Made by a program: the position numbers and the translations under genes | Notes under the pieces: model-generated | What the model saw: the letters and a program-made list of their open reading frames with translations, nothing else | What the model was told of the DNA's origin: nothing | Database searches by the model: none | Part shown: piece after piece, positions 17,623-26,854 of the stretch | How the letters are laid out: every line of letters starts with the position of its first letter | How positions within the stretch are numbered: the stretch's first letter is position 1 | Origin: Pirellulaceae bacterium | Lineage (GTDB): Bacteria; Planctomycetota; Planctomycetia; Pirellulales; Pirellulaceae | Direction: 5' to 3' | DNA length: 39,883 nucleotides | Assembly (NCBI GenBank): GCA_024102795.1 | Contig: JAGFJK010000107.1 | Location: forward strand, 1 to 39,883

Positions 17623-18804
17623 TTACAGAATGCCGGGCTGCGAAACGTTGATCCCCTTGAGGGCCATTTTCAGCGCGTCCCGGTTCGGCGCGACCCGGAA
17701 GGCCGTGGGCCGATCGATCAACTCCTCATCCACCAGATGCTTCAAGCTCATCGTGAAGTCCTGCATCCCCTCCTCGGCCCCGATCCGGATCGCGTCCGGC
17801 AACTTCTCATCCTTCTCCTCCAGAATCAGCTTCACCACGGTGGGATTGAACGTCATGATCTCGCAGGTCGGCACGCGGCCCACGCCCGGACGGATCGACG
17901 GCAGCAGCTTCTGAGCGACGATGCCTTTCATGTTGAAGGCGATCGCGCTGCGGATGGCCGAATGCATCTCCTCGGGGAACAGGTCCAGAATCCGGCCGAT
18001 CGTCGTCGCGGCGCTCGAGGCGTGGATCGTGCCGAACACCAGGTGGCCCGTCTCGGCGGCGTGGATCGCCGTCATGAACGTTTCCTCGTCCCGCATCTCA
18101 CCCACCAGGATCACGTCCGGGTCCTCGCGGACCGCGTGCTTCATGGCGATGCCGAAGTCCTTCACGTCCTGGCCCACCTCGCGCTGGTTGATCAGGCATT
18201 TCTCCTCGGTGAACACGAACTCGATCGGATCCTCCAGCGTCAGGATGTGCTTGCGGTAGTTGCGGTTGATCCAGTTGAGCATCGAGGCGATCGTGGTGCT
18301 CTTGCCCGACCCCGTGACGCCGGCCAGCAGGACCATGCCCTGATCGAACTTGCACAGTTCCTCCATCACCGCCGGCAAGTGCAGGCCCTCGAAGTTCGGG
18401 ATGAAGTTGTTCACTCGGCGAGCGACCAGGCCGATGCTGCCCAACTGCTGCAGCATGTTGACCCGGAAACGCCAGATCACTCCGTCCACGTCCACCGTGT
18501 AGGCGAAGTCGCAGCCGCCGTCCTCGTCGAAGATCCGCCGCGCCCGGGCGTTCATCATCGGGAACAGCAGCCGGACCATCTCCTCGCGGGTAATCGGGGG
18601 CCGATTGAGTTCCTTCAACGTCCCGTGGACGCGGACGATTGGCGGCCGGCCGACCTTGAGGTGCAAGTCGCTGCCTTCGAGCTTCACCAGGGCGCGGAAC
18701 AGCTTGTCGACTTCAAGCTCCTCGCGCTCCTTGAGAAACCGCTGCGCGAACTCGTCCTGCTGCAGGTTCGGTTGCTTCACCGCCGGTGTTTCGGTCGTGG
18801 CCAT
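17623..18804 (-). CDS. pilT: PilT-like type IV pilus retraction ATPase
   Basis: 393 residues, slightly longer than typical PilT (about 345) through an N-terminal extension. All motor motifs are intact: Walker A GVTGSGKST (162-170), Asp box ILTLEDPIEFV (187-197), Walker B VILVGEMRD with Glu236, and His box HLVFGTIHA. PilT hexamers hydrolyse ATP at the inner-membrane base of the pilus and depolymerise pilin, which gives twitching motility or DNA uptake. A PilB-type or PilU-type role is less likely because the PilB zinc site is absent. The start ATG at 18804 has GGAGAG upstream. It lies 25 bp after hisF and is followed by the degenerate GspE-like gene; core pilus genes such as pilC or pilM are not in the window. 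Confidence 0.88.
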   Translation of the reverse strand: MATTETPAVKQPNLQQDEFAQRFLKEREELEVDKLFRALVKLEGSDLHLKVGRPPIVRVHGTLKELNRPPITREEMVRLLFPMMNARARRIFDEDGGCDFAYTVDVDGVIWRFRVNMLQQLGSIGLVARRVNNFIPNFEGLHLPAVMEELCKFDQGMVLLAGVTGSGKSTTIASMLNWINRNYRKHILTLEDPIEFVFTEEKCLINQREVGQDVKDFGIAMKHAVREDPDVILVGEMRDEETFMTAIHAAETGHLVFGTIHASSAATTIGRILDLFPEEMHSAIRSAIAFNMKGIVAQKLLPSIRPGVGRVPTCEIMTFNPTVVKLILEEKDEKLPDAIRIGAEEGMQDFTMSLKHLVDEELIDRPTAFRVAPNRDALKMALKGINVSQPGIL

Positions 18805-18829
18805 GGGTGGGGCGCTCTCCTGCTTGTTC

Positions 18830-19597
18830 CTACCAGCGAATCGGGATGCCGCGAGACGCCATGATCTGCTTGGTCTCGCGGATCGTAAACTCGCCGAAAT
18901 GAAAAATGCTGGCCGCCAGCGCGGCGTCGGCCTTGCCGATCAGAATCGCATCCGCCAGGTGCTCCGGCCGGCCGGCCCCGCCACTGGCCACGACCGGAAT
19001 CGACACCGCCTGGCTGACCGCGGCCGTGATCTCTAAATCGTAGCCGTCCTTCGTGCCGTCGCAATCCATGCTGGTCAATACTATCTCACCCGCCCCCAAC
19101 CGCTCCACCTCGCGGGCCCAGGCCACCGCCTCCAGACCGGTCGGCGTGCGACCCCCATGGATGTGCACCTCCCACACCTCCCGGCCGTCCCGCTCGACCC
19201 GCTTGGGGTCGATGTTCACCACGATGCACTGGCTGCCGAATCGCCGCGCCGCCTCACGGACAAACGCCGGGTCGCGGCAGGCGGCCGAATTGATCGACAC
19301 CTTGTCGCTGCCCGCGCTGAGCAGCCGGCGAATGTCCTCGCTGGTACGGATCCCGCCCCCCACGGTCAGCGGCATGAATACCTGCTCCGCCGTCCGGCGG
19401 ACCACGTCAATCATGATATCCCGCCCCTCGTGACTGGCCGTGATGTCCAGAAACACCAGCTCGTCGGCGCCCTCCTGTTCGTAACGAGCGGCCACGGCCA
19501 CCGGATCGCCGGCGTCCCGCAGGTTCAAGAAATTCGTGCCCTTGACGACCCGACCGCGGTCCACGTCCAGGCACGGAATGACTCGCTTGGCCAACAT
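18830..19597 (-). CDS. hisF: Imidazole glycerol phosphate synthase, cyclase subunit
   Basis: 255 residues, normal length. HisF with HisH turns PRFAR plus ammonia into imidazole glycerol phosphate and AICAR in histidine synthesis. Both catalytic aspartates are present: Asp11 in [16 protein letters not shown] and Asp130 in [10 protein letters not shown]. Phosphate-binding loops [10 protein letters not shown] and [10 protein letters not shown] are intact. The ATG at 19597 gives the normal HisF start [11 protein letters not shown]; a GTG directly in front is the only close alternative, and the open frame further upstream has no HisF similarity. There is no clear ribosome site. No other his genes are nearby. 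Instead it is followed at 25 bp by pilT on the same strand, so it may be the first gene of a mixed operon. Confidence 0.96.
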   Translation of the reverse strand: MLAKRVIPCLDVDRGRVVKGTNFLNLRDAGDPVAVAARYEQEGADELVFLDITASHEGRDIMIDVVRRTAEQVFMPLTVGGGIRTSEDIRRLLSAGSDKVSINSAACRDPAFVREAARRFGSQCIVVNIDPKRVERDGREVWEVHIHGGRTPTGLEAVAWAREVERLGAGEIVLTSMDCDGTKDGYDLEITAAVSQAVSIPVVASGGAGRPEHLADAILIGKADAALAASIFHFGEFTIRETKQIMASRGIPIRW

Positions 19598-19975
19598 CAC
19601 GGTGGCTCGCCAGCAATGTTCGCTCCGGCGAACACCGCCCTGAGGTGCTAAAGAAGAAGAATCGACCCGCAGACGCGCTGTCACTCCTACTGTAAGTGGA
19701 CCCCTCAGGGGGGTCAACGGGCAGGCAATCGACCTCTGGGGTCAATTTGGCGCTCTGGGCAATTCATGGGTCGAGCTGGCTGGGGCGGCCGGCACGTTTT
19801 CGACGCCCGGGCCGGTTTTGGATACAATACTTCGCTTGGGGGCAAGATTCCGCTACGCCGGTCGAATTGCTCGGCCGCCACCGGAATTCCCGCCCGGCCG
19901 CCACGCCAGCGGACAGCCGAGTTACCATGAGGGACCCCCAACCAGTTCCCTCGCAGCCCAGTCGGAAATTCGCTC
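19598..19975. other. Divergent intergenic region with two GACC palindromes
   Basis: 378 bp between hisF (minus) and a zinc-ribbon gene (plus). It contains a hairpin GACCCC/GGGGTC at 19699-19715 and, at 19721-19750, a 30-bp sequence with core GACCTCTGGGGTC that recurs at 32431-32460. These could be operators or mobile palindromes; no gene is seen. Promoters for both flanking genes must lie here but none stands out. Confidence 0.5.
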
Positions 19976-20680
19976 ATGCCCATCGAATTGACGTGTGGCG
20001 ACTGCCAACGCCGACTCCGCGTGCCCGACAACGTGGCCGGCAAGCGGATCAAGTGCCCCAAATGCCAGTCGATCCTGCGCGTGCCTGATGCGGCTGCCAG
20101 CGGAGGCCTGCCCGATGCCTGGCAGCTCAAGACGGCCGACGGTTCGGTCTACGGTCCCGTGCCTCGCCGGGAACTGGATCAGTGGCTGGCCGAGGGGCGA
20201 GTGGACGCCAGTTGCCAACTACTGCAGCAAGGCGCCGCCGCGTGGCAATGGGCCAGTGACATTTACCCGCAACTGGCGCCTCAAACCGTCCCTCACGTCC
20301 AGGCCGCGCCCCAGCCGTTCCAGTTCACCGCCACCGGCCACTCGCCCACTCCCGCCCCCTGGGGCGAGGCTCCGTCGGGCGCAGCCCCCTGGACCGGGCC
20401 CGCATCGCAGCGGCCCACGCGCGGCCACCACGGTTCGAGCCACCGGCCGTACTCGGCAGCCGGGCAAGGAGAACTCAGCGACAAGTCGAAGATCGTCGCC
20501 GGCTTGTTGGGCCTGTTTCTGGGCAACCTGGGCGTGCACCGCTTCTACCTGGGTTATCCGGGGCTGGGCATCGCCATGCTGCTGACACTGGGCGGCTGCG
20601 GCATCTGGTCGCTGATCGATTCGATCATGATCTTCACCGGTTCGGTCCGCGACCCGGAAGGTCGTCCGCTAAGGGATTGA
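19976..20680 (+). CDS. Zinc-ribbon / GYF-like / TM2 membrane protein
   Basis: 234 residues. An N-terminal zinc ribbon (Cys7, Cys10, Cys27, Cys30; CX2C-X16-CX2C) has the AGKRIKCPKC pattern shared with the proteins at 23829 and 25383. Residues about 47-100 resemble a GYF_2-type domain (YGPVPRRELDQWLAEGRVD). A Pro/Ala/Gly-rich linker follows. Residues about 166-225 are a TM2 domain: two helices with GVHRFYLGYPGLGIAMLL and an acidic end in the second helix (WSLIDSIMIF). TM2 proteins are small envelope proteins of unknown function. ATG at 19976; the ribosome site is weak. It is divergent from hisF and followed by a tandem repeat region, with no obvious partner gene. Confidence 0.86.
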   Translation: MPIELTCGDCQRRLRVPDNVAGKRIKCPKCQSILRVPDAAASGGLPDAWQLKTADGSVYGPVPRRELDQWLAEGRVDASCQLLQQGAAAWQWASDIYPQLAPQTVPHVQAAPQPFQFTATGHSPTPAPWGEAPSGAAPWTGPASQRPTRGHHGSSHRPYSAAGQGELSDKSKIVAGLLGLFLGNLGVHRFYLGYPGLGIAMLLTLGGCGIWSLIDSIMIFTGSVRDPEGRPLRD

Positions 20681-20747
20681 TCCCCGCGGGGCAGATTCGG
20701 AAGAGAGTGGAGCAATTGTCCCCAATCGCTCCCCGCGCAACATTGCG

Positions 20748-20846
20748 GGCCACACTGAAGAACCCGATTGGGGACAATCGGGCCACACTGAAGAACCCGA
20801 TTGGGGACAATCGGGCTACTCTTAAGGACCCGAAGGCAGACAATCG
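20748..20846. repeat. 33-bp tandem repeat, two exact copies and one diverged
   Basis: Units at 20748-20780 and 20781-20813 are identical; a third at 20814-20846 has the same length but many changes. Each intact unit gives the hairpin CCCGATTGGGGACAATCGGG (7-bp stem; the first copy spans 20763-20782, the second 20796-20815). An inverse copy of the core, ATTGTCCCCAATCG, lies upstream at 20715-20728 and could pair with either unit. The 33-bp period keeps a frame open on both strands, but the plus frame lacks a credible start. The rest of the 320-bp gap holds no gene that I can see. Confidence 0.85.
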
Positions 20847-21001
20847 AGGGGCTCGGCTTATGGAGCCGGCGGGTTCCGGCGGCAGCCACCGGGACTGACT
20901 CGACGGGCCAAAATCGGCTAGAATTCTCCGGTTCTCGCCGGTAATCGGTCACCGGCTGGCAAAACCCCGTTCCCGCAAGCCGCTCTCACGGAGCTTCCCC
21001 A

Positions 21002-21565
21002 ATGGTACGTTCGTATCACCTGCCGCTCGTCGCCCTGTTGCTGTCGCTGCTGTCCCTGGCCGGTTCCTCGCGGGCCGACCAGCCGGCTGCCGCGCCGACC
21101 GACGTGGAAGGGTCCAAAAAGGCGCTGATCGGCACCTGGACCGTGGACAAGGATTCGTTCCGCGACGCCGTTCTGAAAAACTTTAACGCCAACGGCCAGC
21201 CGGTGCCGGACGAAGTCAAGAAGCTGATCGACCAGGTGGTGGAAAAGTCGGACATGAAGCTGGCGTTCCGGGCCGACGGCACCATGACCGCCACCGCCAA
21301 GATCGTGGCGCCGGTGGGCGACATCTCGCAGGAATCGGCCGAGGAAGGGACCTGGAAACTGCTCGGCATGAAGGACAAGGCGATCACGCTGGAGACTTCG
21401 ACCAAGGATCAGCAATCGGGCGAGCAGAAGACGGAGAAGGTCGAGTTGAAGTTTCTGGATGGCGACCAGGTGCAAGTGCATATCCCGTCGCAGAAGGTGG
21501 ATTTCAAGTTCAAGCGGGAAAAGACCACGGACTCGAAGTCGGCAACGCCACAAGCTCCCAAGTAA
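21002..21565 (+). CDS. Secreted protein of unknown function
   Basis: 187 residues. The signal peptide (MVRSYHLPLVALLLSLLSLA, cut probably after SRA near 25) indicates export. The mature part starts with a Thr/Pro/Ala linker, then a compact domain opening with ALIGTWTVDKDSF and containing alternating beta-type strands (MKLAFRADGTMTATAKI, then GTWKLLGMKDKAITLET, then VELKFLDGDQVQVHIP). This pattern recalls lipocalin-like domains found in many planctomycete secreted proteins, but I do not recognise a named family. The C-terminus is Lys/Thr/Ser rich. ATG at 21002 with GGAG about 11 bp upstream. It is convergent with the helicase gene, 23 bp apart, with no clear terminator between them. Confidence 0.82.
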   Translation: MVRSYHLPLVALLLSLLSLAGSSRADQPAAAPTDVEGSKKALIGTWTVDKDSFRDAVLKNFNANGQPVPDEVKKLIDQVVEKSDMKLAFRADGTMTATAKIVAPVGDISQESAEEGTWKLLGMKDKAITLETSTKDQQSGEQKTEKVELKFLDGDQVQVHIPSQKVDFKFKREKTTDSKSATPQAPK

Positions 21566-21588
21566 CAAGTAAGTCGCCACTCGTCCGC

Positions 21589-23580
21589 TCAGGGCGACAC
21601 GGCTTCGTACGCTTCCTCGACCAGCTCGCAGTCGGGCAGCGAATCCAGGAACAAGCGGCCGTAGGGCTTGGTGCGGACGCGCGGGTCGAGCAGCACGACC
21701 ATGCCGCGATCCTGCCGAGTGCGGATCAGGCGGCCGAAGCCTTGTCGCAGCTTGATCACGGCTTGCGGCAACTGGTAGTCGGAGAACGGGTTGCCGCCCG
21801 ACGCGCGGATCGAATCCAGGCGGGCTTCCAGCAGCGGCCGGTCGGGGACCGCGAATGGAAGCCGGGTAATGATGACATTTTGCAGCGCGTCGCCCGGCAC
21901 GTCCACGCCCTGCCAGAAGCTGTCGGCCCCGAACAGCACCGAGCGCGGGTTCTCGCGGAACAGTTCCAGCATCTGGTTGCGCGGCAGCCCGTCCGCCTGG
22001 CTATAGAGCTGCAGGTTCTGCCGGGCGAGCCAGCCGGAAAGCCGCGAGGCCAGGCGGCGCATCATGTCGTAGCTGGTAAACAGCACGAAGGCTCGGCCCT
22101 CGCTGCGTTCCACGTACCGCCGCACCATGTCGGCGCAGGCCCGTTCGAACTCGTCCCGCTGGCTCGGATCGGGCATGCCTCGCACCAGGACCAGGCGAGC
22201 CTGCTGGCGGTAGTCGAACGGGCTGCCCAGTCGCAGGCCACCGGCCTGAGTCAAGCCGATGCGGGACTTGAAGAAGTCGAACGTCGGTTCCCGCCCCACG
22301 CTTAACGTCGCGCTGGTCAGAATGACGCTCTCCGCTCGGCTGAACAGGCTCTGGCGCAGTGCGGGTCCCACGTCCAGCGGAGCGGCGGCCAGGGCGATCC
22401 GCGGGGCGGCCTGGGTGCGCTGCGTGACCTCGACCCAGTAGACCGCGTCGGCCAGATCCTGCCGCAACCATTGTTCCAACTGGGTCGCCAGGACCTCCAG
22501 CCGCTCGGCGGCGGCCTGAAAGTCCTGCCGCTCCGACTCGCGCGACTGGGTCTGCCCGTGCCGCATGACGATCCGCGACAGCTCGACCAGTTCCCCGCTC
22601 AACTCGTTGGCCACGATCCGCGGCTCGCGCACCCGGCCGCTGCCGCCGCGCGTTTCGTGCCATTGCAGGATGTCGTCGAACAGGTCGTCCGCCCGGTCAG
22701 AGCAGATGCCTACCTGCTGCCGGGCGGCTTTCAAGTCTTGCTGCGCCAGCAGGCCCTTGTTGGTCCGCGGGTTGAACAGCTTATTGAGCTGATACTGGAT
22801 CTGGCCCCAGGTGATCCGCAGTCCAAAATGGTCGCCCGCGACTTCCTCCAGCGTATGCGCTTCATCCAGGATCACCGCCTGGTAGTCGGGCAGCAGCGAG
22901 CCGCCGCTCTGCCGCAGCGCCAGGTCGCTGCACAGCAAGGCATGGTTGACGATCAGCAGTTGCGCGTTCTGCAGGCGGCGGCGAGCTTGAAAGTAGAAGC
23001 ATTCGGCGTGTCGCGGACAGGTCCGCCCCAGGCAGTTGCCGCTGTCGCTGGCCACTTCGTCCCAGACGGCCGGGTTCGGGCGAAACGCCAGGTCGCTCAG
23101 CGAACCATCGGTCGTGGTGCCGGACCAGGCCTGGATCTTTCGCAGCTCTTCCAACTGTTCCGCGTAGGCGAACATGCTCAGTGCCCGGCTGCCCGCGTTC
23201 TGCAGCCGGCGGAGGCTGAGGTAATTGCCGCGTCCCTTGGCCAGCACCGCCGTGAACTCGCGGGGGATGACGCTGTTGAGCAGTGGCAGGTCCTTGCGCA
23301 GCAGTTGTTCCTGCAGGCTGATCGTGTGGGTCGAAACCAGAATCCGCCGCTTCTTGGCCGGCGGCGGGTCGGTTTCCTCGGTGACGGCCAGTATCGCCGG
23401 CACCAGGTAGGCAAAGCTCTTGCCGACGCCCGTCCCGGCTTCCACAATCAGATGCTGTTTGCCGCGGAGGGCCCGCCAGACGGCGTCGGCCATCTGCATC
23501 TGAGCGTCCCGCGCCTCGTAGTGGGGCAGGCGAGCGGCGACGCGGCCTTGAGGTCCGAGGATGTCGGCCGGATTGAGCAT
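21589..23580 (-). CDS. DinG-type ATP-dependent helicase
   Basis: 663 residues, in the XPD-like superfamily 2 DinG/YoaA group, which unwinds DNA 5' to 3' and can clear R-loops and G-quadruplexes. Walker [10 protein letters not shown] is at 47-55, the DEAH box is DEAH at 239-242, and late motifs include [11 protein letters not shown] and [14 protein letters not shown]. The iron-sulphur region has [17 protein letters not shown], three cysteines. The first cluster cysteine, normally in NYLC, is replaced by serine ([10 protein letters not shown]), and no other cysteine lies near. The start ATG at 23580 gives [12 protein letters not shown]; a longer open frame upstream lacks similarity. No strong ribosome site is visible. 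It is divergent from the zinc-ribbon gene at 23829. Confidence 0.9.
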   Translation of the reverse strand: MLNPADILGPQGRVAARLPHYEARDAQMQMADAVWRALRGKQHLIVEAGTGVGKSFAYLVPAILAVTEETDPPPAKKRRILVSTHTISLQEQLLRKDLPLLNSVIPREFTAVLAKGRGNYLSLRRLQNAGSRALSMFAYAEQLEELRKIQAWSGTTTDGSLSDLAFRPNPAVWDEVASDSGNCLGRTCPRHAECFYFQARRRLQNAQLLIVNHALLCSDLALRQSGGSLLPDYQAVILDEAHTLEEVAGDHFGLRITWGQIQYQLNKLFNPRTNKGLLAQQDLKAARQQVGICSDRADDLFDDILQWHETRGGSGRVREPRIVANELSGELVELSRIVMRHGQTQSRESERQDFQAAAERLEVLATQLEQWLRQDLADAVYWVEVTQRTQAAPRIALAAAPLDVGPALRQSLFSRAESVILTSATLSVGREPTFDFFKSRIGLTQAGGLRLGSPFDYRQQARLVLVRGMPDPSQRDEFERACADMVRRYVERSEGRAFVLFTSYDMMRRLASRLSGWLARQNLQLYSQADGLPRNQMLELFRENPRSVLFGADSFWQGVDVPGDALQNVIITRLPFAVPDRPLLEARLDSIRASGGNPFSDYQLPQAVIKLRQGFGRLIRTRQDRGMVVLLDPRVRTKPYGRLFLDSLPDCELVEEAYEAVSP

Positions 23581-23828
23581 GCGGGGCGTGCCGCGTGGAG
23601 GGCTGAAAGGAAGATCGCCGACTGGGGGGCGTGCCGGGCGCCAGAGAAAGCAGGCCGCCCGCCAAGGTTGTCCACGATAACACGAATTACCCGCCGCGAA
23701 CAGGAGCGGCTGGGACGCCGGATGCGGCAAGAAATGCTGCGGTCCGCCCCGCCGCGTGATATGCTCGTACAAAAGACACCCGCTTCCGGGCAGTCCCCAG
23801 CAAGCTTTCTGGTTGTGAAGGTCGAGTA

Positions 23829-25325
23829 ATGCCGATTGAGTTTAACTGTCCGCACTGTGGCCGTCTGATGCGGACTCCCGATGGCAGCGCGGGCAAGAAG
23901 GGACGTTGCCCGGACTGCGGCGGGATTGCCCCGATTCCCAGCCAGTCGACCACTGGCGGCGCGGCGGGGCCCGGACCGGCTGCCGCGGGCCCAGCGGGCG
24001 CTGCGACCATCGATTTCGCCTGCGCGCAGTGCGGTCACGCGGTCCGCGTGCCTGCCGCGCACGCCGGCAAGAAGGGCAAGTGTCCTCATTGCCAGGCGAT
24101 CAACTCGATCCCCATGTCCTCCACGCTCGGCGCGTCCGGAACATTCCGTACGACCGGCCAGTCGCCTCGGCCGGCGGCGGCCGGCGGGGGGTCGCTCACG
24201 TTTCACTGCCCGCAGTGCCAGCGGCAGGTCAAGACGCCGGCCGCGGCCGCGGGCAAGAGGGGCAAGTGTCCCCACTGCGCGGCCGTGATTCAGATTCCGC
24301 TCAGCTCGCAGGTCCTGGACGCTCCGGCGGGTCAGCTCACCGAACTGCCCAGCTCAGGCGGCCTGACGCCCCTGCCGGATACGGGCGGGCTGACGCCTTT
24401 GCCCGACTCGGGCGGCGGGCTGTTTCCGGCCAGCGGCGCAGACGACCCGTTTGGCCTGGGAGCCGCCGGGGGTGGCCTGGGAGCAGCCGGGGGCGGCCTG
24501 GATCCGTTTGCCGACCTGCCGGCCACGCCTGGAGCCAGCGATCCGTTCGCCGGCTGGTCGGGCGCTCCGGCGGCGCAGGCGCCGTACGCCGCGAGCAACC
24601 CGTACGCCAGCCCTTCCCCCTCGGCGTCCAAGCCCAAGTCCAAGAAGCGGTCCGGCGGCGGCGGGTCGCGCCGCGGCCTGCCCTGGGATCGCGAGGAGGA
24701 AGGCGGCTTCTTCAAGACCGTCAAGGAACTGCTGTTCGATACCACCAACGCCTTTCAGAAGATGAGCGTCAGCGGCGGCGTGGGTCGCCCGCTGATGTTC
24801 GCCGTGCTGGGTTCGTTGTTCGGCGCCGCATTCAATCTCCTGTACCAGATTCTGTCGGGCGGCGCCATGATGGCCATGATGATGGGAGCTGGCGGAGCGG
24901 AAGGAGAGGAGGCTGGTTTTGCAGCCCTGGGACTCGGCGCGCAAATCGCCATTCAGGCCGTCGCCGGCTTGCTCGGAGCTACGCTCGGGACGGTCATTTC
25001 CTGCTTTGTATCGGGCGCCATCCTGCACGTGTTGCTGATGCTGTTCAAAGGGGCGAACGAGCCGTATGAAGCCACCTTCCGCGTGGTCGCCTATACCCTG
25101 GGCGCGATCTCGTGCCTGGCGGTCATCCCCGGCTGCGGAGGCCTGGTCGCTGGGGTCGCGTATCCGGTATTTATCATCCTTGGCCTGACCAACGCGCACC
25201 GTACGGACGCCTGGCGAGCGGTCTGCGCCGTGCTGGGACCAGGCGTCATCTGCTGCATCGGCGCGGTCGGGCTGGGGGTCATGATCTTCAGCATCATCGC
25301 CGCGTCGCAAGCGATTCTGTTTTAA
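23829..25325 (+). CDS. Membrane protein with three N-terminal zinc ribbons (Yip1-like)
   Basis: 498 residues. Three zinc ribbons in a row: Cys7/10/27/30, Cys65/68/85/88 and Cys127/130/147/150, each CX2C-X16-CX2C with the [10 protein letters not shown] pattern. A long low-complexity Gly/Pro/Ser/Ala stretch (about 160-275) contains the repeat [20 protein letters not shown] and ends in a basic patch ([17 protein letters not shown]). The C-terminal half (about 300-498) has about five membrane helices of Yip1/DUF-like type ([19 protein letters not shown], then [18 protein letters not shown]). ATG at 23829 inside TAATG. A homologous but single-ribbon protein follows 57 bp downstream, so they probably form an operon. 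Function unknown; the repeated ribbons suggest protein or nucleic-acid binding at the cytoplasmic face (inference). Confidence 0.86.
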   Translation: MPIEFNCPHCGRLMRTPDGSAGKKGRCPDCGGIAPIPSQSTTGGAAGPGPAAAGPAGAATIDFACAQCGHAVRVPAAHAGKKGKCPHCQAINSIPMSSTLGASGTFRTTGQSPRPAAAGGGSLTFHCPQCQRQVKTPAAAAGKRGKCPHCAAVIQIPLSSQVLDAPAGQLTELPSSGGLTPLPDTGGLTPLPDSGGGLFPASGADDPFGLGAAGGGLGAAGGGLDPFADLPATPGASDPFAGWSGAPAAQAPYAASNPYASPSPSASKPKSKKRSGGGGSRRGLPWDREEEGGFFKTVKELLFDTTNAFQKMSVSGGVGRPLMFAVLGSLFGAAFNLLYQILSGGAMMAMMMGAGGAEGEEAGFAALGLGAQIAIQAVAGLLGATLGTVISCFVSGAILHVLLMLFKGANEPYEATFRVVAYTLGAISCLAVIPGCGGLVAGVAYPVFIILGLTNAHRTDAWRAVCAVLGPGVICCIGAVGLGVMIFSIIAASQAILF

Positions 25326-25382
25326 CCCAAGAGACTTGGAACCGGCCCTGACCTTCGTCACTGGAAACGAGCCCCCACAACC

Positions 25383-26441
25383 ATGGCGATCCAATTCGCA
25401 TGTACCACCTGCGGCGAAATCCTGCAAACGCCGGACGAAACGGCGGGCAAGAAAACCCGCTGCCCGAAGTGCGCTACCGTGATGGTCGTTCCGGACAAAC
25501 ACTCGTCCGCCGGCGACGCGGTCGCCTCCGCCTACCAGCCGCCGCGCGACCAGCCCAAGGGTGAGTCTTCGCCGCAAACGTCGCCCATGTCGAGCGAGCT
25601 GCGAACAGCCATCTTCGGACCCCCGACCGAACCGCGCCCGCACAAGCTGACGCTCGACGAAATGTTCAACCGGACCTGGATCATCTTCACCAACCGCCTG
25701 GGCATCCTGGTCCTGTTCGCCCTGCTGATGATGGGTCTGAACGGCGTCGTCAGCGTCGGCACGATGGTGATTAACTTAACCACGCAGATGGCCGCGCAGT
25801 TCACCAACGAGATCTGGATTATGTTCGTCGGGCAGGGCGTTACGCAGATCATCAGCTTCGTGTTTCAGTCCTGGGTCCAGGCGGGAGCGATGATCTACAT
25901 GCTGAGAATGGCCCGCTACGGCGAGGTGTCGTTCAATGAAGTCTTTCGCGGTATGCCGTTCCTCTGGCGGAGCCTGCTGTTCACGCTGCTGATCCTGGTG
26001 GTGGTGTACGGTATCCCTGGCCTGCTCTCCGCCGGCGGGTTCGTGGCCCTGGCGCAGCAGGCCGAACCGGCCTGGGTCATCGCGGGCTTCGCGCCGGCCG
26101 TCGTCATCGGCCTGCCGCTGATCACCTGGCTGATGCTGAGCTGGTACCTGACGATCGCCTTCGTCGTGGACCGCGACATGAAACTGAACGAAGCCATCCG
26201 GCAATCGTACCGCTTCATGCGAGGCAACCGTTTCATGGTGTTCGTCGCCGGCGCCATCGTCGGCGTGCTGGCCTTGCTGCTGCTGATCATCACCTGCTTT
26301 CTGCCCGGTATGCTGTTCGTGATCCCTTATGCCATGCTGTTCTCCTGCGTGGTCTACCTGCTGGCCACCGGGCAGGGGACAGGCGGCGAAGAACCGTCCG
26401 GCAAACCGGCGCCGGCGGCGCCGGAGAATCCGTTCGCGTAG
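25383..26441 (+). CDS. Zinc-ribbon multi-pass membrane protein
   Basis: 352 residues. The N-terminal zinc ribbon (Cys7, Cys10, Cys27, Cys30) is the same type as in the preceding gene. After a hydrophilic linker (about 40-90) the protein has about six membrane segments (LGILVLFALLMMGLNGVVSV, then SLLFTLLILVVVYGIPGLL, then VFVAGAIVGVLALLLLII). The motif DRDMKLNEAIRQSYRFMRGN before the last helices is typical of bacterial multi-pass proteins related to the glycerophosphodiester phosphodiesterase membrane domain and DUF975 groups; assignment is tentative. ATG at 25383. Probably cotranscribed with the gene at 23829 (57 bp apart); a hairpin at 26554 may end the transcript. Function unknown. Confidence 0.84.
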   Translation: MAIQFACTTCGEILQTPDETAGKKTRCPKCATVMVVPDKHSSAGDAVASAYQPPRDQPKGESSPQTSPMSSELRTAIFGPPTEPRPHKLTLDEMFNRTWIIFTNRLGILVLFALLMMGLNGVVSVGTMVINLTTQMAAQFTNEIWIMFVGQGVTQIISFVFQSWVQAGAMIYMLRMARYGEVSFNEVFRGMPFLWRSLLFTLLILVVVYGIPGLLSAGGFVALAQQAEPAWVIAGFAPAVVIGLPLITWLMLSWYLTIAFVVDRDMKLNEAIRQSYRFMRGNRFMVFVAGAIVGVLALLLLIITCFLPGMLFVIPYAMLFSCVVYLLATGQGTGGEEPSGKPAPAAPENPFA

Positions 26442-26475
26442 ATGATGGCCGCCGGATGGCGGAGCGAACAGCGAA

Positions 26476-26510
26476 GATTGCAAATTGCAAATTGCAAATT
26501 GGAGAGTGGA
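26476..26510. repeat. Heptamer array, GATTGCA/AATTGCA type
   Basis: Units GATTGCA, AATTGCA, AATTGCA, AATTGGA and GAGTGGA. On this strand they match the reverse complement of the array at 4257-4368, including preceding GATGGCG-like units at 26455. Confidence 0.75.
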
Positions 26511-26553
26511 GCTTGTCCGAACTCTTGGGTCTGGCTGGAAAGCTAGAACTTGG

Positions 26554-26596
26554 ACCGCTCGGTTTCGCCCGGCCAGATGCCGAGCGGTTTCTTCTG
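26554..26596 (+). terminator. Candidate terminator after the zinc-ribbon operon
   Basis: ACCGCTCGG (26554-26562) pairs with CCGAGCGGT (26580-26588), a 9-bp stem with a 17-nt loop, followed by TTCTTCT. It lies about 110 bp after the stop of the gene at 25383. The T-run is short and interrupted, so this is tentative. Confidence 0.45.
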
Positions 26597-26753
26597 GATG
26601 CCAAGAATTCACGCCCAAAGGCACACGTAAATCGCGTACTGCGGGACCCGGCCGTTGGCCTTGCGGCCGCGCGCGACGATCCTGTCAAAGTGAGCAACAG
26701 GAAATCCGGCGATCCTATCCCTGCCACTCGTTAAAACGACTCACACAAACCCC

Positions 26754-26781
26754 AATTTGCAATTTGCAATTTGCACTTCGC
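26754..26781. repeat. Heptamer array, AATTTGC type (inverse of 26476)
   Basis: AATTTGC three times and then ACTTCGC. It is the reverse complement of the array at 26476 and could pair with it over about 20 bp. The sequence that follows (AAAGGTCCGTCTCCGGCA) resembles the DNA just after the 4257 array. Confidence 0.75.
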
Positions 26782-26854
26782 AAAGGTCCGTCTCCGGCAA
26801 GAAAGCCGGCATTCCCGTTGGTGCTGGGTCTCCGGCCCGACAGACAGACAGTTT

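Larger units (their letters stand above)
26442..26854. other. Intergenic stretch with inverted heptamer arrays
   Basis: 413 bp between convergent genes. It contains a GCAAATT-type array at 26476, a candidate terminator hairpin at 26554 and the inverse AATTTGC array at 26754. After the second array, 26782-26830 resembles 4375-4425, which follows the array at 4257. No gene recognised. Confidence 0.55.

Noticed and set aside
20677..20898. Short protein with an 11-residue repeat read from the 33-bp units
   Set aside because: The only start is a TTG overlapping the preceding stop, and the period of 33 bp keeps frames open by chance on both strands.
26476..26781. Intact insertion sequence between the heptamer arrays
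   Set aside because: No transposase frame and no target duplication are visible; only the inverted arrays remain as evidence.
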